Source: Thermofilaceae archaeon (GTDB taxonomy: Archaea > Thermoproteota > Thermoprotei > Thermofilales > Thermofilaceae). Taken from it: a stretch of DNA of 52,461 nt. Positions 32,649 through 39,940 of this stretch are shown one piece after another. Position 1 is the stretch's first letter. Every line of letters starts with the position of its first letter. The notes under the pieces are model-generated. The model saw only the letters and a list, made by a program, of their open reading frames with translations, searched no databases and had not been told where the DNA came from. A program made the position numbers and the translations under genes. The DNA lies in NCBI GenBank assembly GCA_038731975.1, contig JAVYQJ010000010.1, positions 1 to 52,461 on the forward strand. Direction: 5' to 3'.

Positions 32649-34154
32649 GTGAGAGTCTGGGTCATCAGCTTCGAGTGCGGGGGCGTCGCAAAGGCTGGCG
32701 GCTTGGGGGAGGCTGTGAGGGGCTACGCCTCGCGGCTGGCGGAGAGGGGCCACGCGACTAGGATCCTGATGCCCAGCCACGGATTGCGAAGCGAGAGCAG
32801 CGTAAGGCTGGGGGAGTTCACCTTCTACAGGAGGACTGTGGATGGCGCCGAAGTCATAATGGCTTCAAATCCCGTTTTAGACGAACCATCGATCTACGCT
32901 GGCGGGCTGACCGAGGCCAAGGCCGCCGCTCTTGCTAGAGCCGCTAAAGCCCTGGTTGAAGCGGAAGGACCCCCCGACGTTATCCACGCGAACGACTGGC
33001 ACGCGGTTCCAGCTGCGCTATCCGTGCTCTCCTCCGCTCCAGGGACGGCCTTCATCTTCCACGTTCACCTGTACCTGGGCTGGTGGGTGAGCTGGGATTA
33101 CCTCTTTCGAGACTGCGGCCTGGACCCCGGGAGCAGGTTGAGGGGCCTCAGCTTGGGTGAGGCTTACGGGAGGGCAAACGGCGTCATCGAGGTGCTGGCC
33201 GCGCAGCTCGCCGATTCAGTCGTGACGGTTAGCCGCGCGTACATGGAGGAGGTTTTGAGGCCGGCGGTCTGGTGGGCTGTCGGCGACCGGCTGACTTTCG
33301 TATATAACGGGACGGACTGGAGCTTCGGGAAGCTCGTTGAGGAGGCGAAACGGCACCACGCTCTACCGGAGCTGGGCGACGTCCGCTGCAGCCGGAGGGA
33401 GCTCCGGAGGTACCTTTTAACAGAGGCGATCGCTCGCGCGATCCCTAGGGTGAGCGACCCCAGCATGGCTTGGGCCGCCAGGGGTGCGCAAGCGTTCCCC
33501 TCGGACGGGCCTCTCGTGCTAGCCACGGGCAGGGCTAGCTGGCAGAAGGGCTTCGACGTCCTGCTTCAGGCGTCCGATCTTCTGGCCAGCGTCGTGCCGG
33601 GCGTGAGGTTCCTGCTCCTCCTGCTTCCAGCGAGGGGCGAGGAGGGCCACCTCTCCTGGCTGATTGGGGAGGCTGAGCGGAGGCCGCACGTGAGGCTCAT
33701 CGTCGGCCACGCGGCGGAAATCTACGCTCTGGCCCACCTGGCTGCCGATGCCTTTGCCGTCCCCAGCCGTTGGGAACCCTTCGGCCTCTCAGCGGTCGAA
33801 GCTATGGCCGCCGGCGTACCGGTGGCCGCAAGCGGTGTGGGTGGATTGAAGGAGACCATCGTCGACCTGAGGAGCGACCCCTCGGGAGGGACGGGCTACC
33901 TCGTCCCCCCGGAAAACCCGGCCGAGCTGGCGCGAGCTCTCGCATCCTTACTGGCTGTAACTGCGCGCGAGGATCTGGCAGCCTCCGGGGTGCTGGAGAG
34001 GGCGGAGTCGTTCGGCCTGCCCAAACCCTCCCTCTCAGATAGCGAGCTTAGAGCGCGGTGCGCAGCGAGAGCCGCGGAGTTCAGCTGGGCTAAGGCGGCT
34101 GAGCGGCTAGAAGAGATCTACCGTGACGCGTTGATCAGGGCTAGGGGCGCTTAA
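32649..34154 (+). CDS. glgA: glycogen synthase
   Basis: Transfers glucose from ADP- or UDP-glucose to the end of an alpha-1,4-glucan. The roughly 501-residue GT-B protein begins VWVISFECGGVAKAGGLGE, where K-x-GGL is the donor-binding motif of the GT5 family, followed by VIHANDWHAVPAA, FVYNGTDW, LATGRASWQKGFDVLLQA and PSRWEPFGLSAVEAMA (E-x7-E), and GYLVPPENPAELA. The GTG at 32649 matches both the family N-terminus and a TATA-like box about 26 bases upstream; the longer frame starts inside the neighbouring gene. Overlaps the convergent IolB-like gene by 14 bases. Confidence 0.92.
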   Translation: MRVWVISFECGGVAKAGGLGEAVRGYASRLAERGHATRILMPSHGLRSESSVRLGEFTFYRRTVDGAEVIMASNPVLDEPSIYAGGLTEAKAAALARAAKALVEAEGPPDVIHANDWHAVPAALSVLSSAPGTAFIFHVHLYLGWWVSWDYLFRDCGLDPGSRLRGLSLGEAYGRANGVIEVLAAQLADSVVTVSRAYMEEVLRPAVWWAVGDRLTFVYNGTDWSFGKLVEEAKRHHALPELGDVRCSRRELRRYLLTEAIARAIPRVSDPSMAWAARGAQAFPSDGPLVLATGRASWQKGFDVLLQASDLLASVVPGVRFLLLLLPARGEEGHLSWLIGEAERRPHVRLIVGHAAEIYALAHLAADAFAVPSRWEPFGLSAVEAMAAGVPVAASGVGGLKETIVDLRSDPSGGTGYLVPPENPAELARALASLLAVTAREDLAASGVLERAESFGLPKPSLSDSELRARCAARAAEFSWAKAAERLEEIYRDALIRARGA

Positions 34155-34890
34155 CCTGCAGGTGGCCCCCTACCTGGAAGCGCTCGAATCCGGGCTTTAC
34201 TTCAACTCTCATATTTTTCTCCCCCAAAGTCTGGCAGAGGACCCAGACGTAGCAGATCCTGCTACCGGGTGAGGCGACGTTCGGGTGGTACCCCCTCAAG
34301 ATGACCACGGCGTCTCCGTCTCTGACGATGTAGGAGTCGGCGCCCCCCTCGTCCTCTACGATCTGGACGCCGAAGCCATCCCCCAAGCCGTAGTACACGT
34401 AGACCTCAACCTTGTCATCGTGCTTGTGAGGCGGGAAGCTCGTCCACTCGCCCGGGAAACCTTCGGTGAACCCCGCTAGCAGGCTCGTGCCTGGATCGTT
34501 CACCCCCAACAGCGTGTAAACAAACCGCCTATAGCCCTCACCACCCACTAAGATGGGTTGAGCATCACCTGCGCGCTTTACCATCCACAAACCACTCAGC
34601 CTTGAGGGGGCCTCGGCTGCGACCAGCAGGCACCCCCGCCCCGCAAGCTGTACTTCGGTAGGACCTGCGACGTACAGTAGATCCCGCGCCCCCAGCTCAG
34701 TGGAGCCGAGCTCGCTCTCAACCCCGCACGATCCGAACGCGCACACGATTGCCGCTTCTCTCCCTTTGCCAACGCATACTTGGCCCTCCCCCTCCAGCAG
34801 CCCCCACGAGAAGGTGCGAGTCCCATCGCTCCACAGCACTTCGAACCAGCCAGGCTGCCTTAATGCTCGGCGGAAGATCGACCGTACCAC
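34141..34890 (-). CDS. IolB/KduI-like isomerase
   Basis: 249 residues in the double-cupin family of 5-deoxy-glucuronate isomerase (IolB) and related KduI. The signature block is GYRRFVYTLLG, TEGFPGEWTSFPPHKHDD and VEVYVYYGLGDGFG, followed by VILRGYHPNVASPGS: the HxH, Glu and second His positions are those of the metal site. Typical IolB is about 270 residues. The rest of the myo-inositol pathway is not in the window, so another uronate or ketose may be the substrate. GTG start at 34890 with a minus-strand box (34909-34919) about 26 bases upstream. Confidence 0.78.
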   Translation of the reverse strand: MVRSIFRRALRQPGWFEVLWSDGTRTFSWGLLEGEGQVCVGKGREAAIVCAFGSCGVESELGSTELGARDLLYVAGPTEVQLAGRGCLLVAAEAPSRLSGLWMVKRAGDAQPILVGGEGYRRFVYTLLGVNDPGTSLLAGFTEGFPGEWTSFPPHKHDDKVEVYVYYGLGDGFGVQIVEDEGGADSYIVRDGDAVVILRGYHPNVASPGSRICYVWVLCQTLGEKNMRVEVKPGFERFQVGGHLQVKRP

Positions 34891-34908
34891 AACCCTGCCG
34901 AAGCGTCC

Positions 34909-34919
34909 ATCTCTAAAAA
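34909..34919 (-). promoter_or_regulatory. TATA-like box of the IolB-like gene
   Basis: TTTTTAGAGAT on the minus strand, about 24-26 bases before the GTG at 34890. Confidence 0.5.
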
Positions 34920-34976
34920 TGGTTGCTGGTATAGTGTTGGCTGTGTATTCGCTCTCTCAAGTAGATCACGCCTTTT

Positions 34977-34990
34977 CAGGTTCGAACCTG
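34977..34990. repeat. 14-bp perfect palindrome
   Basis: CAGGTTCGAACCTG sits in the 240-base gap between the divergent IolB-like and iron alcohol dehydrogenase genes. A dimeric regulator could bind it. It also mimics a tRNA T-loop, but the surrounding sequence does not fold as a tRNA. Confidence 0.45.
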
Positions 34991-35100
34991 GCTTTCTTGC
35001 GCTGTAATGGGCGACTGTCGCCGGAAGTCACGGGTACCCGATTATGCGCATGGTCAGTTCGATCTCCGCTGTACTTCAGTTAGGGGTTCGTAGCGTTACA

Positions 35101-35110
35101 CTTTCATATG
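35101..35110 (+). promoter_or_regulatory. TATA-like box of the iron alcohol dehydrogenase gene
   Basis: CTTTCATATG about 26 bases before the ATG at 35131. Confidence 0.45.
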
Positions 35111-35130
35111 CGCGGAGTAGGGGAAGTCCT

Positions 35131-36264
35131 ATGGATGAACATTTGAAGAGTTTCAAGTACAGGTACGCTGGCATCGAGCTCTACTTCGGCCCCGGTGCGA
35201 TCAGTGGGCTGGAGGATTGGTTAAAGAGGCACGAGAGGGTTCTAATTGTGACGGGGAGGAGGTCGGCGAAGGAGAGCGGGGCTCTTGACGATGCGCTCAA
35301 GATCCTCTCTCGGCACGGTGTAGCGTACGAAGTCTTCAGCGACGTTACCCCGAACCCGTGGGCCAGCCAGGCTGACAGGATGGCAGAGCGCGCCTGGTCG
35401 ATGGGTGCTGAAGCTATACTGGCCATTGGAGGGGGCAGCGTGATTGACGCGGCGAAGGTCGCCGCGATGATCGCGGTGAGCGGCGGTAGAGCATCCGACT
35501 ACGTTTACGGGCGGAGGAGGGCGAGGGGGTGCCTCCCGGTTTACGCGATCAACCTTACTCACGGCACGGGTACTGAGGTCGACCGTTACAGCGTCCTGAC
35601 GGTCGATGAGACGAGGGAGAAGCGGGGGATGGTTTCGATCTACCCGACAGCCTCTGTCGACGACCCGCTCTACACTCTGACGCTTCCGAGGGACCAGACC
35701 ATCTACGTTTCGCTCGACGTGTTCTACCACGCCTACGAGTCTGCCACGCAGCGCGATTCGCCGCCAATCGTTGAGCTCCTGAGCGCTGAAGCCGTCAGGT
35801 TGCTCGGCATGTGGCTGCCTCGAGCCGTTGAGAACCTCAACGATCTTGAGGCGAGGTACTGGCTCCTCTACGCTTCGATGCTGGCCGGCGTGGCGATAGA
35901 CATTTCGGGAACCCACGTCAACCACTTGCTGGAGCACGAGCTGAGCGGGGCTAACCCCAGGCTGGCGCACGGCTGCGGCCTGGCTCTCCTCGGGCCGCGG
36001 GTGGTTTACTACACTCACAAGCTTGCGCCGCAAGCCTCTGCTGCTGTGCTCAGGGCTCTGGAACCATCGATAAGGCCCGTGCCTGACGACGCGGAGAAGG
36101 CCATGAGGGTTGTGAAGGAGTTCCAGGAAAGCGTGGGGTTCCGAGAGAGGTTGAGCGATTACGGATTCTCGGAGAGCGACCTCAGAGCGATCGCTCGCAA
36201 GCACGCTGGCCTCATGGGCTTCAGCGAGGAGCAGCTGTTCGACATCCTCAAGTCAGCCGCTTGA
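35131..36264 (+). CDS. iron-containing alcohol dehydrogenase
   Basis: NAD(P)-dependent group III alcohol dehydrogenase of about 377 residues. The N-terminus YRYAGIELYFGPGAIS, the nucleotide-binding AILAIGGGSVIDAAK, and GTGTEVDRYSVLT are standard. Metal ligands are visible: Asp in VSLDVFYHAYES, His in that block, His in HVNHLLEHELSG, and His in LAHGCGLAL. It would reduce or oxidise a small alcohol, aldehyde or sugar alcohol. The ATG at 35131 is chosen for the box about 26 bases upstream; the frame extends to 35044 without family similarity. It ends 12 bases inside the convergent TIM-barrel gene. Confidence 0.9.
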   Translation: MDEHLKSFKYRYAGIELYFGPGAISGLEDWLKRHERVLIVTGRRSAKESGALDDALKILSRHGVAYEVFSDVTPNPWASQADRMAERAWSMGAEAILAIGGGSVIDAAKVAAMIAVSGGRASDYVYGRRRARGCLPVYAINLTHGTGTEVDRYSVLTVDETREKRGMVSIYPTASVDDPLYTLTLPRDQTIYVSLDVFYHAYESATQRDSPPIVELLSAEAVRLLGMWLPRAVENLNDLEARYWLLYASMLAGVAIDISGTHVNHLLEHELSGANPRLAHGCGLALLGPRVVYYTHKLAPQASAAVLRALEPSIRPVPDDAEKAMRVVKEFQESVGFRERLSDYGFSESDLRAIARKHAGLMGFSEEQLFDILKSAA

Positions 36265-37170
36265 CAAGTGCCTTTCAACCATAGCTTCCAGGAACCTTTT
36301 CGCCTCCAGTACCTCTTCGTCCAGCCGCCCTCTTAGATCCGGGCCTCCCACGTCAACCGCCATTGGGCCGCTGAACCGGTGCTTTCTCAGCGCCTCGAAT
36401 AGGCCATCCCAGTCTACCGTGCCGCGGCCAGGAGCCCAGTGGTAGTTGTCGCGCCCATCGTTGTCGGAGGCGTGGACGTAGAAGATCCTGTCCGCGAGCT
36501 TCTCGACCGATAGGGGTATCAGCTCCTTGGCAGCGTGGAGGTGTCCCACGTCCAGCACCGCGCCGAAGTTGGCTTCGCCAACCTCGTCGATGAGGCGGAG
36601 CATCGCGTCGCTGTTGCTGATGGTCTCCCCGATGCGGGGCTCGACGGCTAGCTTCAGCCCCCTATCAGCCGCCACCTTCGCAGCCCTTCTCATACCATCT
36701 ACAACAATTGACCAGAACCGGCGCCAGGAGAAGCTTGGGTCAACCTTGACCCTGTATCGCTCGCCGAACACTACCGCGCTGGAGTAAGGGCGTGGGCCGA
36801 CAAACTCGAGCGGCGGGGTGAAGGTGTCGGTCTGCATCAGCTCAGCGCCAAAGTAGACGGCCAAGTCTGCCGCTCGCGCGAGTAGTTCAATCGCTTTCGC
36901 CCTCTCAGCCTCGACCGGCGATACGAGCTCGCGGAAGATCCCAGCGAAGTTGACAACCTCCAAACCCAGCGCATCCAGCGTTTTCCGCAGCTCGCTCCGC
37001 CTACTCTCGATCTCCTGCAGGTTTGCCTCCCCGACTGCTTCGATCTCAACGTACTTGAAGCCCAGTCGTGCTGCGTCCTCGAAGGCTTTCACCATACCAT
37101 CGACGGGGGTCGGGTAACCGTACTTCGTGATCGCGTAAAGCCAGGCGAGGCAGATTTTCGCGTGCCGCAC
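36253..37170 (-). CDS. sugar phosphate isomerase/epimerase-like TIM barrel protein
   Basis: About 305 residues of the xylose isomerase-like/AP endonuclease 2 fold: FKYVEIEAV, VNFAGIF, LAVEPRIGETIS (metal Glu), GAVLDVGHLHAAK (metal Asp and His), IFYVHASDNDGRDNYHWAPGRGTVDW (His, Asp and the W-x-P-G-x-G pattern) and AVDVGGPD. Related proteins are hexulose/inosose dehydratases and epimerases (IolE, Hyi, DTE). With the IolB-like gene close by it may process inosose- or uronate-type sugars; that is inference. GTG at 37170 has a minus-strand box (37191-37200) about 25 bases upstream, better than the longer frame from 37209. Confidence 0.82.
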   Translation of the reverse strand: MRHAKICLAWLYAITKYGYPTPVDGMVKAFEDAARLGFKYVEIEAVGEANLQEIESRRSELRKTLDALGLEVVNFAGIFRELVSPVEAERAKAIELLARAADLAVYFGAELMQTDTFTPPLEFVGPRPYSSAVVFGERYRVKVDPSFSWRRFWSIVVDGMRRAAKVAADRGLKLAVEPRIGETISNSDAMLRLIDEVGEANFGAVLDVGHLHAAKELIPLSVEKLADRIFYVHASDNDGRDNYHWAPGRGTVDWDGLFEALRKHRFSGPMAVDVGGPDLRGRLDEEVLEAKRFLEAMVERHLSSG

Positions 37171-37190
37171 ACGATCAAGCCTGCGGGGTT

Positions 37191-37200
37191 TCTTATAAGC
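37191..37200 (-). promoter_or_regulatory. TATA-like box of the TIM-barrel gene
   Basis: GCTTATAAGA on the minus strand, about 25 bases before the GTG at 37170; decides the start. Confidence 0.55.
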
Positions 37201-37232
37201 TCGCTCCACCGCGAAGGGCTACTTAAGGGAGA

Positions 37233-37252
37233 GACCGCGGTTGGACGCGGTC
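37233..37252. repeat. 7-bp inverted repeat between thiR and the TIM-barrel gene
   Basis: GACCGCG and CGCGGTC flank a 6-base loop in the 148-base spacer. It could be an RNA hairpin at the end of the thiR transcript or an operator. Function unknown. Confidence 0.4.
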
Positions 37253-37318
37253 CAATGGAAGAGGTCGATGCAACGGAGCGCAACCGGGCTCCGCGGTCAA
37301 AATCGCGTTTCGAGGATC

Positions 37319-38236
37319 TCAAGGAGAGGGTTGGGCAACCACTGAGCGAGCGATTCTTTCCGCGCAGAGTACCACCTCAACTGCGCTCGCGCCGAAGATG
37401 TAAGTCACAGGCTCAATCCCACGGCCCCCTGTATCGGCGACGACCCTCGGCAGTGTCCCTTTCCGCCTCCTTTCGTGTACTGCAGCAGCCGCCGGGTTTG
37501 GGGAGGGGTAGTCCTCGCTGGAGAACCAGGTCCACTCTAAACCTAGCTCTTCGAGAGCTCTTTCCACGCGTTCGTCAAACCTGATGTCGATGCAGGCTGA
37601 GTAGCCGGAGGCTAAAAGCACCTCTGCAAGGTGTTTCGAAGCCCCGAACGCTGGTTTGCGTCTCGCAATCAGCCTTCCACCAACCTTAGCCAACCTCCCC
37701 GGTACGGCTGCAACATCCCTCACGCTCACTGCCCCCGGCACCGCTCGAGCTATGTTCACCATCACTTCGGGAGCCACCGATGCCAAGCGCGTCGACGATT
37801 CGGCCAGAACGATTGCCCTCTCGAGGTCCGCGAGAGCCATCCCCCTGTGCGCCGTCAACCTCGGGTACAAGGCAAGGGTGCAGGCGGTGCAGCTCATGAG
37901 GGACCAGTTGTTGCGCTTATGCAGCCGGCAGGCGCCACCCGACGCGGCTACAAGCAGCCAATACCTGTGCGCGAGAGCGGATGCTTCCACTACCCTGCCT
38001 GAAGCGAGAAGCTCGAGGAGCCTACCGACCAGAAGCTCCGCCTCCAGCTCGTCGATTCCCAGCTCAGCGAGCTTCAAACCTCTCTCCTCGTTCAGCAGCT
38101 TACTGACAGCCGCCTGGCTGACGCCAAGAACCCTCGAGATCGCCCTCTGCCCCCACCCTTTCCCTCTCAGTTCCTTCGCGAGCATGGCCCGCAGGGGTGA
38201 AAGGTAGTACTCCTTGAGCTCGTCCGCAGGTATCAT
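37319..38236 (-). CDS. thiR: ThiR, thiamine-responsive transcription regulator (HTH plus ThiN domain)
   Basis: 305 residues. The N-terminal helix-turn-helix is GQRAISRVLGVSQAAVSKLL (about residues 28-47). A cysteine pair SCTAC follows at about 134-138. The C-terminal half (about 145-300: EVMVNIARAVPGA, DVAAVPGRLAKVGGRLI, FGASKHLAEVLL, ACIDIRFDERVERALEELG, and VVADTGGRGIEPVTYIFG) is a ThiN thiamine-phosphate synthase-like domain. In archaea HTH-ThiN proteins act as repressors of thiamine genes, sensing thiamine phosphates. The divergent gene is the thiamine transporter component thiT, and matching palindromes lie in both promoters. ATG at 38236; TATA-like box ACTTTTAAGC about 28 bases upstream. 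Confidence 0.9.
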   Translation of the reverse strand: MIPADELKEYYLSPLRAMLAKELRGKGWGQRAISRVLGVSQAAVSKLLNEERGLKLAELGIDELEAELLVGRLLELLASGRVVEASALAHRYWLLVAASGGACRLHKRNNWSLMSCTACTLALYPRLTAHRGMALADLERAIVLAESSTRLASVAPEVMVNIARAVPGAVSVRDVAAVPGRLAKVGGRLIARRKPAFGASKHLAEVLLASGYSACIDIRFDERVERALEELGLEWTWFSSEDYPSPNPAAAAVHERRRKGTLPRVVADTGGRGIEPVTYIFGASAVEVVLCAERIARSVVAQPSP

Positions 38237-38238
38237 GG

Positions 38239-38253
38239 TATAACCAGGTTATA
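38239..38253. promoter_or_regulatory. predicted ThiR operator at the thiR promoter
   Basis: TATAACCAGGTTATA, a perfect odd-centred palindrome, sits just before the thiR start and after its TATA-like box at about 38260-38269. A bound repressor would block transcription start (autoregulation). It is repeated with one change at the thiT promoter. Confidence 0.75.
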
Positions 38254-38296
38254 AATTTGCTTAAAAGTTTTTCTATCAATGGCGGTCTGCTTCAGG

Positions 38297-38306
38297 TAAT
38301 ATTTAA
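38297..38306 (+). promoter_or_regulatory. TATA-like box of thiT
   Basis: TAATATTTAA about 28 bases before the GTG at 38330; immediately followed by the second ThiR-type palindrome. Confidence 0.55.
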
Positions 38307-38318
38307 AACCTGGTTATA
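38304..38318. promoter_or_regulatory. predicted ThiR operator at the thiT promoter
   Basis: TAAAACCTGGTTATA; its reverse complement differs from the thiR palindrome at one of 15 positions. The centres of the two sites are 65 bases apart. It sits between the TATA-like box and the start codon of thiT, where binding would stop transcription. Confidence 0.75.
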
Positions 38319-38329
38319 GATAGGGGCGC

Positions 38330-38890
38330 GTGGCCAGCTCGACGGTGGCCCGGGAAAAGAGAGTGGAAGCCGGAAGAGTCAGAATCCTCGCCGAAGCAGC
38401 CGTCATGCTGGCGCTAGCCACCGTGCTGAGCCTCTTCAAGATCTTCCGGATGCCGCAGGGAGGCTCAGTGACTCCAGCCTCGATGGTCCCGATCATCCTT
38501 TTCGCGATGCGAAGGGGCCTTAAGTACGGGATCGCGGCCGGCGTCGTCTTCGGCTTAATCCGGTTATACTTAGGTTTCTACGTCGTTCACCCGGTACAGA
38601 TGCTCCTGGACTACCCCCTGGCCTTCGGGGCTCTAGGCCTTGCCGGCCTCCTCAGGGGGAGGGAAAGCCCTCAAGCAGCCGCTGCGGGCTCTGCGCTCGG
38701 GATCGGTGGGCGCTTCTTCTGCCACTGGCTCTCGGGCGTCATCTTCTTCGCCGAGTACGCGCCAGCTGGCCAGCACCCGGCCCTTTACTCGCTGATCTAC
38801 AACGGCGGCTACCTTGGTGTCGAGCTAGTGGTCAGCGCTCTCATAATGGCTCTGCTCGCGAAGGCCGGTGTGATGAAGGTCTTCCTCTAG
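38330..38890 (+). CDS. thiT: ThiT, thiamine-binding S component of an ECF transporter
   Basis: 186 residues with about six membrane helices. The pattern GGSVTPASMVPIILFAMRRG, GLIRLYLGFYVVHPVQMLLDYPLAFGALGLAGLL and the tail NGGYLGVELVVSALI is that of ThiT (YuaJ). It binds thiamine outside the cell and needs an EcfA/EcfA/EcfT module, most likely the one at 12940-15334. A charged N-terminal tail (about 20 residues) precedes the first helix. Regulated by ThiR through the operator at 38304-38318. GTG start, leaderless. Overlaps the alcohol dehydrogenase gene by four bases at the 3' end. Confidence 0.9.
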   Translation: MASSTVAREKRVEAGRVRILAEAAVMLALATVLSLFKIFRMPQGGSVTPASMVPIILFAMRRGLKYGIAAGVVFGLIRLYLGFYVVHPVQMLLDYPLAFGALGLAGLLRGRESPQAAAAGSALGIGGRFFCHWLSGVIFFAEYAPAGQHPALYSLIYNGGYLGVELVVSALIMALLAKAGVMKVFL

Positions 38891-39918
38891 GTCTGGCTGG
38901 GCCTCAATACGACCTTGACTACATCCTCTTTCTTCTCGTCAACCATCCTGAACGCTTCGACACCCCTTTCGAGTGGGAGTACGTGGCTGATGATGGGGCG
39001 CAGCATGACCCTGCCCGAGGAAGCGATCCTCACGGCACGCTGGAAGGTGTAGGGGCTCCTGTAGGAGGCTACCATCATCAACTCCTTGTCGTAGAGCTCG
39101 AAGGGCCTCAACTGGAGCACATCGCTTTCGGGCGCCACTCCGAAGATCAGCACTCTACCGCCCCTTCTCGCCATCTTCACGGCCAACTCGATGGCCTTAG
39201 AGCTGCCCACGGCCTCTATCGCGACGTCCACGCCGATGCCCTCGGTGTCGCCGCGCAAGACCTCGACGGGATCCTCCCTACCAGCGTTGATGGCTACGTC
39301 GGCCCCCAGCTGCCTCGCTAGACTCAGCCTGCGGTCGATCAGGTCCACCGCGTAGACGCGGGAGGCCCCCCACATCTTAGCCAGTTGCACCATCAGGAGG
39401 CCGATCGGCCCCGCTCCCACGACTGCCACAGTGTCGCCCGGCTCCAGCCCCACGTTGTAGAGCCCTCTCACGCAGCAGGCTATGGGCTCAACGAGAGCCG
39501 CTTCCTCGAAGCTCATCCAGCGCGGCACGCTGTACACGTTAGCGGCCGGTACTTTCACGTACTCGGCGAAGGCTCCGGCCACGTCGACACCCACCGCCCT
39601 GATGTTGGGGCAGTAGAAGTTCCGCCTCTCCATCCTGCAGTAGTAGCAGTGGCCGCACGTGACGTTCGGCTCCGCGACTACGTGCTCGCCCTCCTCTATC
39701 CAGTCCACACCCGGCCCGACCTCCTCGACGACGCCTGAGAACTCGTGACCCGGGATGAGCGGGGTCTTGACTCTCCACTCACCCCTGTAGAAGTGGATAT
39801 CGGTACCGCAGATCCCGCAGGCGCCCACCCTGAGGAGAACTTCACCCTCGCCCACTTCCGGGGTGGGGACTTCCTCGAACCTCAGATCCCTCACGCCGTG
39901 CAGTACTAGGGCTTTCAC
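38887..39918 (-). CDS. zinc-dependent medium-chain alcohol/sugar dehydrogenase
   Basis: 343-residue MDR enzyme. Catalytic zinc ligands: Cys in GACGICGTDIHFYRG, His-Glu in IPGHEFSG, and Glu in AALVEPIACC. Structural zinc: the four-cysteine block CGHCYYCRMERRNFYC. NAD(P) site: VAVVGAGPIGLLMVQLAK. This combination is typical of sorbitol, threonine and 2,3-butanediol dehydrogenases. A polyol or sugar substrate is likely from context. GTG start at 39918, with an AT box (GATATTAG, minus strand, about 39941-39948) about 26 bases upstream. Confidence 0.9.
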   Translation of the reverse strand: MKALVLHGVRDLRFEEVPTPEVGEGEVLLRVGACGICGTDIHFYRGEWRVKTPLIPGHEFSGVVEEVGPGVDWIEEGEHVVAEPNVTCGHCYYCRMERRNFYCPNIRAVGVDVAGAFAEYVKVPAANVYSVPRWMSFEEAALVEPIACCVRGLYNVGLEPGDTVAVVGAGPIGLLMVQLAKMWGASRVYAVDLIDRRLSLARQLGADVAINAGREDPVEVLRGDTEGIGVDVAIEAVGSSKAIELAVKMARRGGRVLIFGVAPESDVLQLRPFELYDKELMMVASYRSPYTFQRAVRIASSGRVMLRPIISHVLPLERGVEAFRMVDEKKEDVVKVVLRPSQT

Positions 39919-39940
39919 GCCGCAGCCGGTTAAAGTGGTG

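Noticed and set aside
34930-35000. tRNA-like signal (GGTATAGTG... and GGTTCGAACC T-loop look-alike)
   Set aside because: The T-arm would have mismatches next to the loop, no acceptor stem or anticodon arm can be drawn, and the T-loop-like part is a simple perfect palindrome.
35242-36204. 320-codon open frame antisense to the iron alcohol dehydrogenase
   Set aside because: It is the shadow of a GC-rich gene with all metal-binding motifs; the antisense protein is arginine/proline rich without family features.
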